Shown here: in pieces, positions 10,036 through 18,505 of the stretch
Position numbering within the stretch: position 1 is the first letter of the stretch
Layout: each line of letters opens with the position of its first letter
DNA from: Stutzerimonas azotifigens DSM 17556
GTDB taxonomy: Bacteria; Pseudomonadota; Gammaproteobacteria; Pseudomonadales; Pseudomonadaceae
Reading direction: 5' to 3'
Assembly: GCF_000425625.1 (NCBI RefSeq)
Contig: NZ_KE384417.1
Coordinates: forward strand, 69,128-133,127
DNA length: 64,000 bases
Translations under genes and position numbers: made by a program
Notes under the pieces: generated by a model
What the model was told of the DNA's origin: nothing
Database searches by the model: none
The model's input: the letters and a program-made list of their open reading frames with translations, nothing else

Positions 10036-11190
10036 TTACAATGCCGAGACTTCGCCGTCTTTCAGCTGAACGATGTAGATGTTCGGTTTGTTCTGCCCGC
10101 TTTCCTTGCCTTCCGGCCCTTCCTGGTGGAATGCGATGTCGCCGTTGACGCCCTTGACCTGGACCTTCCACAGCGCATCGCGGATGGCTTCGGGCTCGGC
10201 CTTGCCGGCGAGACGGATCGCCTCGGCGATGGTCAGGATGCCGTCGAAGCCGCGGAAACCTTCGGTCAGGCCCGGGAACGGATAGCCCTTTTCGTTCCAG
10301 GCATCCATGTAGGCCTTGGCCAGCTCGGGATTGGCCGCCTGCTGTTCGGCGGTCCAGGGCGAGAAGAACAGCAGGTGGGTGGTCACGTAGCCCTTCGGGC
10401 CGGGGTTCTTCACCAGCGGCTCGGGGAAGGAGCCGCCGGTGGTGATGATGCGCTGCTTGATGCCCTGCTCGGCGGCCTGGCGGATCGCCAGGGTCAGCTG
10501 CTCGACGCCGGAGGTGACGATCACCGTGTCGCTGCCGGAATTTTTGATCGCCGCCAGCTGCGCCGACAGGTCGGTGGCGTCCGGCGCCATGGTCTCGGAG
10601 CGGCCCACTTCGATGCCCTTCGCCTCGAACACCGCCTTGAACTCGGTGGCCGCGCCCAGGCCCCAGTCGTTGTTCACCGAGAGGAAGTCGACCTTCTTGA
10701 TCGCCGGCTGGAACGCCGACAGCTGCTCGGCGAACGCCTGCGCCTCCATCTTCGAGGTCGGGCTGATGCGGAACACCCAGGGGTTGCCGGAGGTGGTCAC
10801 CTTGGACGAGGACGCCGTCTCGACCACCATGGGCACGCCGTATTCCTCGAGCTTCGGCATGGTGGCGAGGGTGAAGGTGGAACCCCAGGCGCCCATCATC
10901 ACCGGCACCTTGTTGCTGAGGATCAGCTTCTCGGCGGAGTTGACCGCCTCGCGCGGGTTCGACTTGTTGTCCTCGACCACCAGCTCGATCTGCTTTCCGA
11001 GCACGCCGCCGTTGGCGTTGAGGTAGTCGGCGGCCAGGCGCGCGCCGTTGGTCACGTAGGTGCCGGCTGCGGCGACCGAGCCGGTCAGCGGTTGCGACAC
11101 GCCGATCTTGATGGTGTCCTCGGCATGGGCCTGAGACGCGAACAACGCGCCCGAAGCCAATACGGCCAGTAGCTTTTTACGGTTGCACAT
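10036..11190 (-). CDS. branched-chain amino acid-type ABC transporter substrate-binding protein (LivK/amide type)
   Basis: A 384-residue periplasmic binding protein of the leucine/amide/urea-binding class. The ATG at 11190 gives a Sec signal (MCNRKKLLAVLASGALFASQAHA, cleavage after AHA) and has GGGAGAG four bases upstream; the longer frame adds only noncoding leader. The mature start EDTIKIGVSQPLTGSVAAAG and the segment VVEDNKSNPREAVNSAEKLI are typical. It lies 50 bases after the oxygenase gene in one operon, so the oxygenase, SDR and importer are probably expressed together. Ligand unknown. Confidence 0.9.
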   Translation of the reverse strand: MCNRKKLLAVLASGALFASQAHAEDTIKIGVSQPLTGSVAAAGTYVTNGARLAADYLNANGGVLGKQIELVVEDNKSNPREAVNSAEKLILSNKVPVMMGAWGSTFTLATMPKLEEYGVPMVVETASSSKVTTSGNPWVFRISPTSKMEAQAFAEQLSAFQPAIKKVDFLSVNNDWGLGAATEFKAVFEAKGIEVGRSETMAPDATDLSAQLAAIKNSGSDTVIVTSGVEQLTLAIRQAAEQGIKQRIITTGGSFPEPLVKNPGPKGYVTTHLLFFSPWTAEQQAANPELAKAYMDAWNEKGYPFPGLTEGFRGFDGILTIAEAIRLAGKAEPEAIRDALWKVQVKGVNGDIAFHQEGPEGKESGQNKPNIYIVQLKDGEVSAL

Positions 11191-11240
11191 GGGGCTCTCC
11201 CGGCATTTCTCGTCGTTGTGGTAAGTGGGTGCTGCGTGGA

Positions 11241-12209
11241 TCAAACACGGGTCTGTCGGTACTTCAGCTCGCGGTACTCCCCGGAACCCACCGGGGGGTA
11301 CTTCGCCTGCCCCTCGGGTGCCAGGCACTCGATGCGGGTGTCGTAGTTCGGGTGGTGGAAGAAGGCGATCGACAACCGCGGCCGAGCCGCCTCCTCGGCG
11401 GGCGGGTTGACCACGCGGTGGGTGTTGGAGACCCAGCGGTCGTTGGTCCAGCGCATCAAGAGGTCGCCGATGTTGACGACGAAGGTGTCGGGCTCGGTCT
11501 CGACGTCGATCCAGTCGCCGGCGCGGGTCTGCACCTGCAGGCCGCCGCTGGCGTTCTCGCTGTTGAGGATGGTCAGCAGGCCGTAGTCGGTGTGCGCGCC
11601 GGCGCGCAGCTGCCCCGCAACGGGCGCGGCGGTCTGCGCCGGGTAGTGGTTGATGCGCATCGCGGTGATGTGGCGGTCGATCTTGTCGCGGAAGAACCGC
11701 TCGTCGAGCCCCAGCCCGAGCGCGGCCAGCTCCATCATCTGCTCGGTCAGCCGCTCCAGCGCCAGGTAGTAGGTCTGCGCCGTCTCGCGCCAGCCGGCCG
11801 GGTGCTCCGGCCAGACGTTGGGAATGAAATAGCGCGGCCCCTCGCCTTCGGTGTAGTACGGCGTCGACGGCCAGGACTCGCGGCCGAAGTGGTAGTACTC
11901 CTTGATGTCCGGCGGCGTCTCCAGGGCATTGCCGAACGACAGCGCCTCGAAGCCGAGCCCGCGGTAACCGCGCGGGATCTTCACGTCCTTCGGCGCGACC
12001 TGCTGCTTGATCTCGAACGGCTGGTCGAAGAAGGCGTAGGACTGCGCACGCAGGGTCTCGATCAGGTTCAGATCAACACCGTGGCCCTTGACGGTGAAGA
12101 AGCCGATCTGCCGACAGGTGTCGTCGATCTGCCGGCCGACGCGCAGCCGCTCGGCGGGGTCGCCGGCCAGCGCCGCCTGCAGATCGATCACGGGAATGGA
12201 AGCGCTCAT
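11241..12209 (-). CDS. isopenicillin N synthase-family Fe(II)/2-oxoglutarate-type oxygenase
   Basis: A 322-residue oxygenase with the N-terminal (DIOX_N) segment PVIDLQAALAG and GFFTVKGHGVD. The 2OG-Fe(II) core has metal ligands H206, D208 (HTDYG) and H264 (NTHRVVNP), with R278 in RLS as the 2-oxoglutarate anchor. The start at 12209 is preferred over an ATG six bases upstream because TGAGG sits six bases before it. It lies 8 bases after the SDR gene. Related enzymes hydroxylate or demethylate small N-compounds; the substrate here is unknown. It is only distantly similar to the second IPNS-type oxygenase at 25.4 kb. Confidence 0.88.
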   Translation of the reverse strand: MSASIPVIDLQAALAGDPAERLRVGRQIDDTCRQIGFFTVKGHGVDLNLIETLRAQSYAFFDQPFEIKQQVAPKDVKIPRGYRGLGFEALSFGNALETPPDIKEYYHFGRESWPSTPYYTEGEGPRYFIPNVWPEHPAGWRETAQTYYLALERLTEQMMELAALGLGLDERFFRDKIDRHITAMRINHYPAQTAAPVAGQLRAGAHTDYGLLTILNSENASGGLQVQTRAGDWIDVETEPDTFVVNIGDLLMRWTNDRWVSNTHRVVNPPAEEAARPRLSIAFFHHPNYDTRIECLAPEGQAKYPPVGSGEYRELKYRQTRV

Positions 12210-12217
12210 GGTCATCC

Positions 12218-12973
12218 TCAGTGGTAGTAGGCGCCGCCGTCGACGACCAGCGTCTGCCCGGTGATGAAGCCCGCATCGGGGCCGGCGAAGAAGGCCACCG
12301 CGCCCACCAGGTCTTCCGGGTACATGTCGCGGGGCAGCACGCGGCCCTTCAGCGAGGGGCCCTTGACCCCGGCCACCAATGTCGGGTTGGCGTCGACGCC
12401 GTCGCTGAGGGTGAAACCGGGCGCCACGGAATTGACCAGCACGTTGTGTGGGCCCAGCTCGGTGGCCAGCGCCCGGGTCAGGGAAATCACCGCGCCCTTG
12501 CTCGCCACGTAGTGGGCCATCAGCGGGTTGCCCTTGAAGGCCACCCCGGAGGAGATGTTGACGATCCGTCCGCCGCCGGCACGTCTGAAGGCGCCGGTAG
12601 CGGCCTGGCAGCAGAGGAACAGCCCGATGACGTTGACGTCCAGCACCTGCCGCCAGTCCTGCACGGTCAGCTGCTCGAAGGGCGTCGGCGTCAGGGTCGA
12701 GTAGATGCCGGCGTTGTTCACCAGCACGTCGAGCCGGCCGAAGCGGGACTCGGCCGCCTGGACCATCTCGGCGACCTGCTGCTCGTCGGTGACGTCCACC
12801 TGCACGCCGATCGCCTCCAGCCCGCGGCCCGTCAGCGCGGCCGCGCTCTCGGCAGCGCCGCGGCGATCGCCGATGACCACCCTGGCACCCTTCTCGGCCA
12901 GATGCGCGGCGATGGCGAAGCCGATGCCCTGCGCACCGCCGGTAACGATGGCCACCTGGCCTTCCATGCTCAT
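12218..12973 (-). CDS. short-chain dehydrogenase/reductase (SDR), first gene of the Liv-type operon
   Basis: A 251-residue classical SDR with cofactor motif TGGAQGIG, NNAG, catalytic Ser in NISS and YVASK, and the C-terminal PEDLVGAVAFFAGPDAGFITGQTLVVDGG segment. ATG at 12973 has GGAGG six bases upstream. D/R residues after the second strand (IGDRRG) do not settle NAD versus NADP. As first gene downstream of the -24/-12 promoter at 13073-13087, it starts an eight-gene operon. It probably oxidises an alcohol made by the neighbouring oxygenase; that pairing is inference. Confidence 0.88.
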   Translation of the reverse strand: MSMEGQVAIVTGGAQGIGFAIAAHLAEKGARVVIGDRRGAAESAAALTGRGLEAIGVQVDVTDEQQVAEMVQAAESRFGRLDVLVNNAGIYSTLTPTPFEQLTVQDWRQVLDVNVIGLFLCCQAATGAFRRAGGGRIVNISSGVAFKGNPLMAHYVASKGAVISLTRALATELGPHNVLVNSVAPGFTLSDGVDANPTLVAGVKGPSLKGRVLPRDMYPEDLVGAVAFFAGPDAGFITGQTLVVDGGAYYH

Positions 12974-13072
12974 TGACGACCTCCAAAGTGCTTGCGCCGA
13001 GGGCTGAATGCGGTGTCGTCTGAAGCCGAAAAACCCAGCTTCGGACCACCGTTCCGAATGCCTTCGAGCAGA

Positions 13073-13087
13073 GCAACTCCTATGCCA
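13073..13087 (-). promoter_or_regulatory. sigma-54 promoter of the SDR/oxygenase/Liv operon
   Basis: On the minus strand TGGCATAGGAGTTGC carries GG and GC exactly ten bases apart, followed by TCT. It is close to the RpoN consensus TGGCACG-N4-TTGC. The start codon of the SDR is about 100 bases downstream. The same core (TGGCATAGG..TTGC) recurs at 23041-23055. Confidence 0.72.
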
Positions 13088-13116
13088 TCCTCCAGTGCGC
13101 TCCCAAAGCCACACGC

Positions 13117-13129
13117 TAATCAATTGATA
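13117..13129 (-). promoter_or_regulatory. IHF-consensus site between UAS and promoter
   Basis: Minus-strand TATCAATTGATTA matches the IHF consensus WATCAA-N4-TTR with no mismatch. It lies about 30 bases upstream of the -24 element, where IHF bends DNA in many sigma-54 promoters. Confidence 0.6.
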
Positions 13130-13156
13130 AATAAGTACATTTTCTAAATCATAAAA

Positions 13157-13170
13157 CGTGGTGCACCACG
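13157..13170. promoter_or_regulatory. perfect 14-bp palindrome CGTGGTGCACCACG, candidate upstream activator site
   Basis: CGTGGTGCACCACG is fully self-complementary. A near copy, CGTGGTACACCACG, sits at the equivalent place before the molybdenum hydroxylase operon (23140-23153). The position about 75 bases above -24 fits an enhancer for a sigma-54 activator; binding by the adjacent MarR protein is the alternative. Confidence 0.65.
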
Positions 13171-13172
13171 CA

Positions 13173-13186
13173 TTGATCTAGATCAG
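13173..13186. promoter_or_regulatory. ANR/FNR-like box
   Basis: TTGATCTAGATCAG matches the ANR/FNR consensus TTGAT-N4-ATCAA with one mismatch in the last base. It abuts the 13157-13170 palindrome. Function is untested and chance occurrence is possible in this AT-richer stretch. Confidence 0.3.
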
Positions 13187-13559
13187 CTTCGTCATCGGCC
13201 TCTGGTGCTATAAGCCGTGCACGCTGGCGGGCAGCGCTTCGAGCCCCGCGCACCAGCATGCAGCAAACAAAGGGGCATACCTCTGAACTGGCGTAGACGC
13301 CATCCGTCCGGCAGGGCCGCAAGAGAGGGAACGAGCTCGACGACGGGCCGCGCCGCAGCCGGCGCGGTCAAGCCGGGCCTGAGCGGCACATCCGGATTGG
13401 CCGGACACTTGCAGGGCAGGCTCATGCAAGCCCCCGTTCGGACATCCGGCACCTGCATGGATCGGCGACACGCCACCTTTGGCCATACAATCGGGCCGTA
13501 GCCATGCAGTCGCGCCGACCCCATCCAGCAACGGGCATGTCACCCTGACGGCGAGAGTT
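13187..13559. other. intergenic region upstream of the marR-type gene
   Basis: About 370 bases separate the divergent regulatory block from the MarR gene. Short open frames cross it on both strands, but none has a ribosome-binding site or recognisable product. I see no clear promoter element for the regulator. Confidence 0.4.
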
Positions 13560-14066
13560 ATGAACAGTCCCGAGATCATCGATACCAAGGTTCAACTGGA
13601 GGCAGCCTACGGCCGCTCCGCCCTGCTCACCCGCCCCGGCTTCCTGATCCGCCGGTTGCACCAGATCCACTGTGCGCTGTTCCTGCACGAGACCCGCGAG
13701 TTCAACATCACCCCGGTGCAGTACAGCCTGATGACCGCGCTCAACACGCACGGCGAGATGGACCAGATCACCCTGGCCCTGGAGATCGGGCTGGAGCGCA
13801 CCAGCGTCGCCGAGGTGATCCCGCGGCTGGAAAGCCGCGAACTGCTGCAGCGTCGGCAGAGCACCGAAGACCGCCGCGTCAAGCTGGTGAAGCTGACGCG
13901 CAAGGGCAAGTACCTGATCAAGAAGATGGACGCCGCCGTCGCCCGCGCGCACGAACGCACCATCGAGCACATCCCCGCCGAGCAGCGCGACCTGTTCCTG
14001 CTGCAGCTGATCAAGCTGGTGGAAGCCAACAACGATTGCGGCACCGTGCCGTTCCGGCTGGCCTGA
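13560..14066 (+). CDS. MarR family transcriptional regulator
   Basis: A 168-residue winged-helix regulator. The HTH and wing are in ITLALEIGLERTSVAEVIPRLESRELLQRRQ followed by STEDRRVKLVKLTRKGK, the classic MarR wing. The ATG at 13560 has a GAGAG motif just upstream; a longer frame adds an unlikely leader. It stands alone between the two large minus-strand operons and faces away from both, so it probably controls one or both. Ligand unknown; MarR proteins usually bind small aromatic acids. Confidence 0.88.
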   Translation: MNSPEIIDTKVQLEAAYGRSALLTRPGFLIRRLHQIHCALFLHETREFNITPVQYSLMTALNTHGEMDQITLALEIGLERTSVAEVIPRLESRELLQRRQSTEDRRVKLVKLTRKGKYLIKKMDAAVARAHERTIEHIPAEQRDLFLLQLIKLVEANNDCGTVPFRLA

Positions 14067-14551
14067 ATCTTTTCAGGCGCGGCGCCTCGCTCCCACAGAC
14101 CCCGCCTTTCCGTGGGTCTTGACCGCGATTCTTTGCTCCGGCATCGCCAAACGCCTGCCACACCAGATCGCAAGCAGAGCTTGCTCCTACAGTCCTGTGC
14201 CAGACCTTTTGGCCACGCCGCGCCTTCCCCTCTCCCTCCGGGAGAAGGTGGCCCGCAGGACCGGATGAGGGAGGCCTTGCACAGGCGCCCTCGCCCCGGG
14301 CCTCTCCCGAGGGGAGAGGGGATGGTTCGGTGTCGGTTGATGGCGCCGTGCAGGCCCGTTCGCGGCCGAGACCACACAAAACCGGTGTACGCGACGCCAG
14401 GGGACGAGTTCGGGTGGATGTCGTACTTCGCCGCTCACCCGAACTCCATCCCGGTGTAGGAGCACGCTCTGCGTGCGACCCAGCCGGCAAATGCTGTCGA
14501 GGGCACTCTTTCCTGCGGGGCGGAAGCCGTTGGGCTTCGGCGCCGCGACCC
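14067..14551. other. intergenic region with REP-type repeats
   Basis: No gene is seen. The region contains repeat-family pieces: a GTAGGAGCACGCTCTGCGTG type element near 14457 and CTCTCC/GGAGAG blocks at 14224-14332. It separates the MarR gene from the 3' end of the convergent amidase. Confidence 0.55.
14224..14332. repeat. REP-type block (CCCTCTCC..GGAGAAGG, TCGCC..GGGAGAGG)
   Basis: Contains CCCCTCTCCCTCCGGGAGAAGG, spacer GGCCCGCAGGACCGGATGAGG and a CCTCTCCCGAGGGGAGAGG hairpin. The same modules occur at 36.4, 37.8, 41.9, 42.2 and 63.3-63.9 kb. Confidence 0.6.
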
Positions 14552-15745
14552 TCAGCCCCGGAACCGTCCGTGCAGGGCGCGCAGGGTGTGCAGGACCAGC
14601 TCGTCCGCGTGACGCGGGCCGAGCACTGACAGGCCGACCGGCCCGCCGTCGATGGAGGTCCAGGGCATCACCGCCTGCGGCAGTCCGGCGAGGCCGGCCA
14701 TGCACAGCAGGGCCTGGGAGCGCGCGCGGGTGTCGTCGACTTCGGCAGCGTCGGCGCTCAGCCGCGGGGCCGGGCCGGGGACCGGTGGCAGCAGAAGCAG
14801 GCCGTCGGCACCGAGCAAGGCGCCCAGCCGGATCTGCGCGTCGCGCCGCACCTGCGCGGCCGCGGCGACCGCCGCCGGTTCGATGGCCATGGCCATGGCG
14901 AAGCGTGCGGCGACGTCGGCGCCGAACTGCGGGGCCCGCTCGCGTACCCAGGGCCCGTGCAGATGGCCGATCTCGCCCGCCTGCAGGGTGCGGAAGGCCT
15001 GCGCCCAGTGCTGCAGCGGCAGGCTGCCGGCGACGAGCGATTGGTACTCCAGCCCACTGTCGGCCAGCGCCCGCTCGAAGCGCTCGCGCACCGCCGGGTC
15101 GAGCTGCGCCAGCACGTCGGCACTGACCAGCAGGCGCCCGGCGGGCTGCTCGACGCCGAGCGAGGTGTGCGCCAGGGCTTCCAGCGCCCGGCCCAGGGTC
15201 TCGCCGTCACGCGCCAGCCAGCCGACGGTATCGAAGCTCTGCGCCAGGGTGAAGCAGCCCTCGGTGGCGATGCGTCCGTGCGTCGGGCGCAGCCCCCAGA
15301 TGCCGCAGTAGCTGGCCGGCAGGCGGATCGAGCCGCCGCAGTCGGTGCCCAGCGCCAGGTCGGCGTGGTCGGCCGCGACCGCCACCGCCGAGCCGGACGA
15401 GGAGCCGCCCGGCAGGCGGTCCGGCGCGCTCGGGTTGACCGGCGTGCCGTAGTGGCGGTTGATGCCGGCCAGGCTGTAGGTCAGCTCATCGGTGACCGTC
15501 TTGCCAACCCAGACGGCGCCGGCCGCCAGCAGGCCGCGCACCGCCGCCGCGCTGCGCCGCGCAGGAATCTGTTCGCCCAGCCAACGTGGGTTGCCGGCGC
15601 CGCAGGTGAGGCCGGCGACCTCGAAGACGTCCTTGACCGCCAGCCGCGGCCAGCCCGACGCCGCGCGGGCGTCCGCCGGTGCGGCGCCGAAGCCGTCGCG
15701 CACGAAGGCGCCGTGGTATCCCGGTTGCAGCAGCTCGCTGGTCAT
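14552..15745 (-). CDS. amidase signature family protein
   Basis: A 397-residue amidase-signature hydrolase. The Ser-cisSer-Lys triad is visible as K38 (LAVKDVF), S115 (LPGGSSSGSAVAVA) and S139 (GTDCGGSIRLPAS). It is shorter than AtzE/GatA-type members (about 450-480), with a reduced C-terminal region. Its start overlaps the stop of the DUF1116/HpxZ-like gene by four bases. An amidase beside an HpxZ/AtzH-like domain recalls the AtzE/AtzH and HpxY/HpxZ pairs of cyanuric acid and oxalurate breakdown. That context suggests hydrolysis of a carbamoyl or oxalyl amide, but the exact substrate is not readable. Confidence 0.85.
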   Translation of the reverse strand: MTSELLQPGYHGAFVRDGFGAAPADARAASGWPRLAVKDVFEVAGLTCGAGNPRWLGEQIPARRSAAAVRGLLAAGAVWVGKTVTDELTYSLAGINRHYGTPVNPSAPDRLPGGSSSGSAVAVAADHADLALGTDCGGSIRLPASYCGIWGLRPTHGRIATEGCFTLAQSFDTVGWLARDGETLGRALEALAHTSLGVEQPAGRLLVSADVLAQLDPAVRERFERALADSGLEYQSLVAGSLPLQHWAQAFRTLQAGEIGHLHGPWVRERAPQFGADVAARFAMAMAIEPAAVAAAAQVRRDAQIRLGALLGADGLLLLPPVPGPAPRLSADAAEVDDTRARSQALLCMAGLAGLPQAVMPWTSIDGGPVGLSVLGPRHADELVLHTLRALHGRFRG

Positions 15746-17307
15746 ATGTCCATCCAGCTGACATGGGCGGCGACCACCTGCCAGCGCCCGTCCAGCCTGG
15801 CCCAGGTCTGCGTCTGGCGACCCGGGCGGGGCTCGCCGTCGCGCTCGAAAACGATGCTGGCGGCGCCGAAGTCGGTGCCGAACACCGTCACCGAGCGCTC
15901 CACCACCGTGCGCGCCAGGTTCAGTGGCGAGCGCCCGGCGCGGAACTGGCGAATCGCCTCGTAGCCCTGGAGATTTTCCTTGGCGCCGTAGCGCACGGTG
16001 CGCGCGTCGTTCCAGAACAGCTCGTCGAGCACCGCGACGGTGTTGCCGGTCAGGGCGCGCTCGTAGCGATCGAAGGCGGCTTCCAGCTCGGCCAGCGCCT
16101 GCGGATCGTCGATGGGCCGCACCGGCGCCACCGCGGCGGCGAAGAAGGAAGAGTCCAGCGTATGCACGCCGCGCCCGAGCAACCCCTCGACACCGGCGGC
16201 GTCGAGCATGGCGATGGCGATGCTCGGCGGCGCCGGGTCTTCGGCGGCGAGGCGCGCATCCAGGCCGGTGCGCAGCCCGAGTTCGGCGAAGCGCGGATGA
16301 CTGCCGGCCATCCAGCGTGCCTGCCCGGCCGCCGGATCGGCCAGCCAGTCGCGCATCGGCTCGGCGACGGCGCGGGCCAACCCCCAGGCCTGGGCGCCGA
16401 AGCCGGCGGCATCGATCACGCCGCTGTCGCCAAGCAGTGGCGCGGTCGCGGCGCTGCCCGGCTTCATCCGCGGTCCCTGCGGGATGCCCGCGTCTGTGTA
16501 GATCCAGCGTTGCGGCCGCCCGGCCAGGCGCATGCCGGCCTGCTGGCCATTGCCCGCCAGGGCCACCACCAGGCTGCAGTCAGGGTCCGCGTCGCGCGCC
16601 GCGGCGCCGAGCATCAGCTGGCAGGCCGCCATCCACAGGGTGAGGAAGAACAGCGGCGTGTCGCGCAGGATCTGCAGCACCTCCGGCGCCTGCGCCAGCT
16701 CGGCCGCCAGCGCCTCGCACAGCGCCGCGTTGGCCTGGGTGGTCTGCGCATGCAGGTCGTCCCCGCCGCGCAGGCCGGCTTCGGCCAGCGCCAGCAGATC
16801 GATGGCGCGCTTGCGCGTGGCGGCGTGCAGCGCCGGTGCCAGCAGCGCTTCGCGGCGGGCCAGGCGCTCGAGGATCTGCGGATCGCGCGAACCGAATCGA
16901 AGCTGCGGGCCGATCCCGCTGCCCAGCAGCGACCAGCTGCGCCCTTCGCCGGCGGCGTCGCGCACCTCGACCAGCGAGGTCTTCGGCGAGATGACCGCGG
17001 CCAACGGCGCTACCACGCCGAAGTCCTGGGCCGGGCGCAGCCTCACCCGGCCATCCTCGATCATCGCCTGGGCCTCCTGCTCGCTGCTCGCCCAGCCTTC
17101 GTAGAGGCAGCACAGCACCGCCGAGGACAGGATGGGCGCGCTCGGCCGGCAGGGGTCGCGAAACGGCGGGCCGGCATGCAGCAGGGTGAAGTCCGGCAGG
17201 TTCACGGCCGTGCCGGCCGCCTGCACGCCGCACCACTCGGGACGCACCGCGCCGATGCGCGCCAGTGCGGCCGCATTGGCCGCGGCCACGCGATCGATCG
17301 CGCTCAT
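15742..17307 (-). CDS. fusion: DUF1116 (YlbE/AllG-like) domain + HpxZ/AtzH-like (DUF3225) domain
   Basis: A 521-residue protein of two parts. Residues about 1-390 resemble DUF1116, the YlbE/AllG family linked to oxamate carbamoyltransferase (LLHAGPP, LYEGWASSEQEAQ, VISPKTSLVEV, FLTLWMAACQLMLGAA). Residues about 395-521 resemble the SnoaL-fold HpxZ/AtzH family (LEAAFDRYERALTGNTVAVL, ELFWNDARTVRYG, QTWARLDGRWQVVAAHVSWM). The ATG at 17307 overlaps the coxG-like stop by four bases. No stop or frameshift lies between the parts, so it is a true fusion. DUF1116 is normally a stand-alone subunit working with FdrA-like proteins, which are absent here. Catalytic role unknown. Confidence 0.8.
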   Translation of the reverse strand: MSAIDRVAAANAAALARIGAVRPEWCGVQAAGTAVNLPDFTLLHAGPPFRDPCRPSAPILSSAVLCCLYEGWASSEQEAQAMIEDGRVRLRPAQDFGVVAPLAAVISPKTSLVEVRDAAGEGRSWSLLGSGIGPQLRFGSRDPQILERLARREALLAPALHAATRKRAIDLLALAEAGLRGGDDLHAQTTQANAALCEALAAELAQAPEVLQILRDTPLFFLTLWMAACQLMLGAAARDADPDCSLVVALAGNGQQAGMRLAGRPQRWIYTDAGIPQGPRMKPGSAATAPLLGDSGVIDAAGFGAQAWGLARAVAEPMRDWLADPAAGQARWMAGSHPRFAELGLRTGLDARLAAEDPAPPSIAIAMLDAAGVEGLLGRGVHTLDSSFFAAAVAPVRPIDDPQALAELEAAFDRYERALTGNTVAVLDELFWNDARTVRYGAKENLQGYEAIRQFRAGRSPLNLARTVVERSVTVFGTDFGAASIVFERDGEPRPGRQTQTWARLDGRWQVVAAHVSWMDI

Positions 17308-18005
17308 TGGTGCTTTTCCTTGAGGCCGAACAGCCGGCGAATGCGGTTGAGCAGCACCACCCAGAACAGGTTGCCCAGGTCCAGCGGCGCCTGCTCGCCG
17401 GCCTTGGCGGCGGGTGCGGGTTTGGCAGGCCTCGGCTCGGCTTCGCGCGCGGCTTCGGCGGACACCGGAACGGCGGGCGCGCCTTCGGCGGCCTGCAGCG
17501 GATCGGACAGGATCGGCGCGGGCGTCTCCGTCGCGTCCGCGACCTCCACCGCATGCTGGGCTTCCAGCCGGGCCTTGAGGTTGTCGGCGAAGGCCTCGGT
17601 CAGCCGCGTGGCCAGTTCGCGCACGATGCCGCCGCGGGAGAACTGCGCCAGCGAGCCGGTGATCGCGTAGTCCACCGTGACGTCGACCCGGGTCGCCGAA
17701 TCGCCTTCGGGCACCAGCACGAAACGCGCCTCGCCCTTGACCCGGGAACCGCTCTTGCGGTCGCTGCCCTGGCCGCTGACCACGCCGCTCCTGGCTTCGT
17801 GGTCCAGCTGCATCTGGCCCTGGCCCTTGAAGGCCGCGACGATCGGCCCGAGCTTGACGCTCATCGCCACCGCCAGCTGGTCGCCCTGCGGAGGCTCGGT
17901 GAGCGAGGCCCCGGGCAGGCATCCGACGATGCCCTCGACGTCCTGGAAGCTCTCCCAGACCTTCTCGCGAGGAAAGGGGACGCTGAAGCTTTGTTCGATT
18001 TCCAC
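17304..18005 (-). CDS. CoxG-like SRPBCC protein of molybdenum hydroxylase cluster
   Basis: A 233-residue CoxG-family protein. The N-terminal 145 residues form the SRPBCC/CoxG domain (FSVPFPREKVWESFQDVEG, GCLPGASLTEP, DYAITGSLAQFSRGGIVRELA). A 60-residue Ala/Pro/Glu-rich linker follows, then a short amphipathic C-terminus (LDLGNLFWVVLLNRIRRLFG) that in CoxG anchors the enzyme to the membrane. It suggests the hydroxylase here is recruited to the membrane and passes electrons to the quinone pool. It is 20 bases downstream of the 2Fe-2S subunit gene. Confidence 0.85.
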   Translation of the reverse strand: MEIEQSFSVPFPREKVWESFQDVEGIVGCLPGASLTEPPQGDQLAVAMSVKLGPIVAAFKGQGQMQLDHEARSGVVSGQGSDRKSGSRVKGEARFVLVPEGDSATRVDVTVDYAITGSLAQFSRGGIVRELATRLTEAFADNLKARLEAQHAVEVADATETPAPILSDPLQAAEGAPAVPVSAEAAREAEPRPAKPAPAAKAGEQAPLDLGNLFWVVLLNRIRRLFGLKEKHQ

Positions 18006-18025
18006 TACGACTTCCTCGATAGGGT

Positions 18026-18505
18026 TCAGGCGACGGCCAGGTTGCGGCGCTCGTCAAGCACGCGGGAGATGGCCCTGACCAGCCCGACATAGCCGGTGCA
18101 GCGGCAGAGATTGCCGGACAGCTCCTGGCGGATGCGTTCTTCGTCGGCGTCCGGCAGGCGCGTGACGATGTCGCGTGCGGTCGCCAGCATGCCCGGCGTG
18201 CAGTAGCCGCACTGCAGCGCGTGCTCGGCGCTGAAGGCGGCGCGCAGCTGGGTCATCACCGGGTCGTGGTCGAAGTCCTCGATGCTGCGCACCTCGGCGC
18301 CTTCGCAGGCCACCGCGTAGACGATGCACGAGCGCGTCGGCACGCCGTCGACCATCAGCGTGCAGGCGCCGCAGACGCCCTGTTCGCAGCCGATGTTGGT
18401 ACCGGTGAGCAGGCGCTGCTCGCGCAGGAAGTCGGCCAGGTGCGTGCGCGGTTCCACCAGCGCGCTGACCGCCTTGCCGTTGACCGTGAGGTTCACTTGT
18501 TTCAT
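18026..18505 (-). CDS. molybdenum hydroxylase small subunit, 2x[2Fe-2S] (CoxS/XdhA-type)
   Basis: A 159-residue iron-sulfur subunit. The plant-type cluster ligands are in CEQGVCGACTLMVDG and C further on (RSC); the second cluster is in CGYCTPGMLATARDI and CRCTGYVGLV. Length and motif order are standard for the xanthine dehydrogenase/CO dehydrogenase family. Its ATG overlaps the stop of the FAD subunit gene (ATGA). It carries electrons from the Mo site to FAD. Confidence 0.95.
   Translation of the reverse strand: MKQVNLTVNGKAVSALVEPRTHLADFLREQRLLTGTNIGCEQGVCGACTLMVDGVPTRSCIVYAVACEGAEVRSIEDFDHDPVMTQLRAAFSAEHALQCGYCTPGMLATARDIVTRLPDADEERIRQELSGNLCRCTGYVGLVRAISRVLDERRNLAVA

Noticed and set aside
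8383..11172. 929-residue plus-strand frame across the Liv genes
   Set aside because: Antisense shadow; three Liv-family genes with overlaps and ribosome-binding sites are on the other strand.
13217..13501. 94-residue ORF between palindrome and MarR gene
   Set aside because: No ribosome-binding site, overlapping frames on both strands, and no recognisable sequence.
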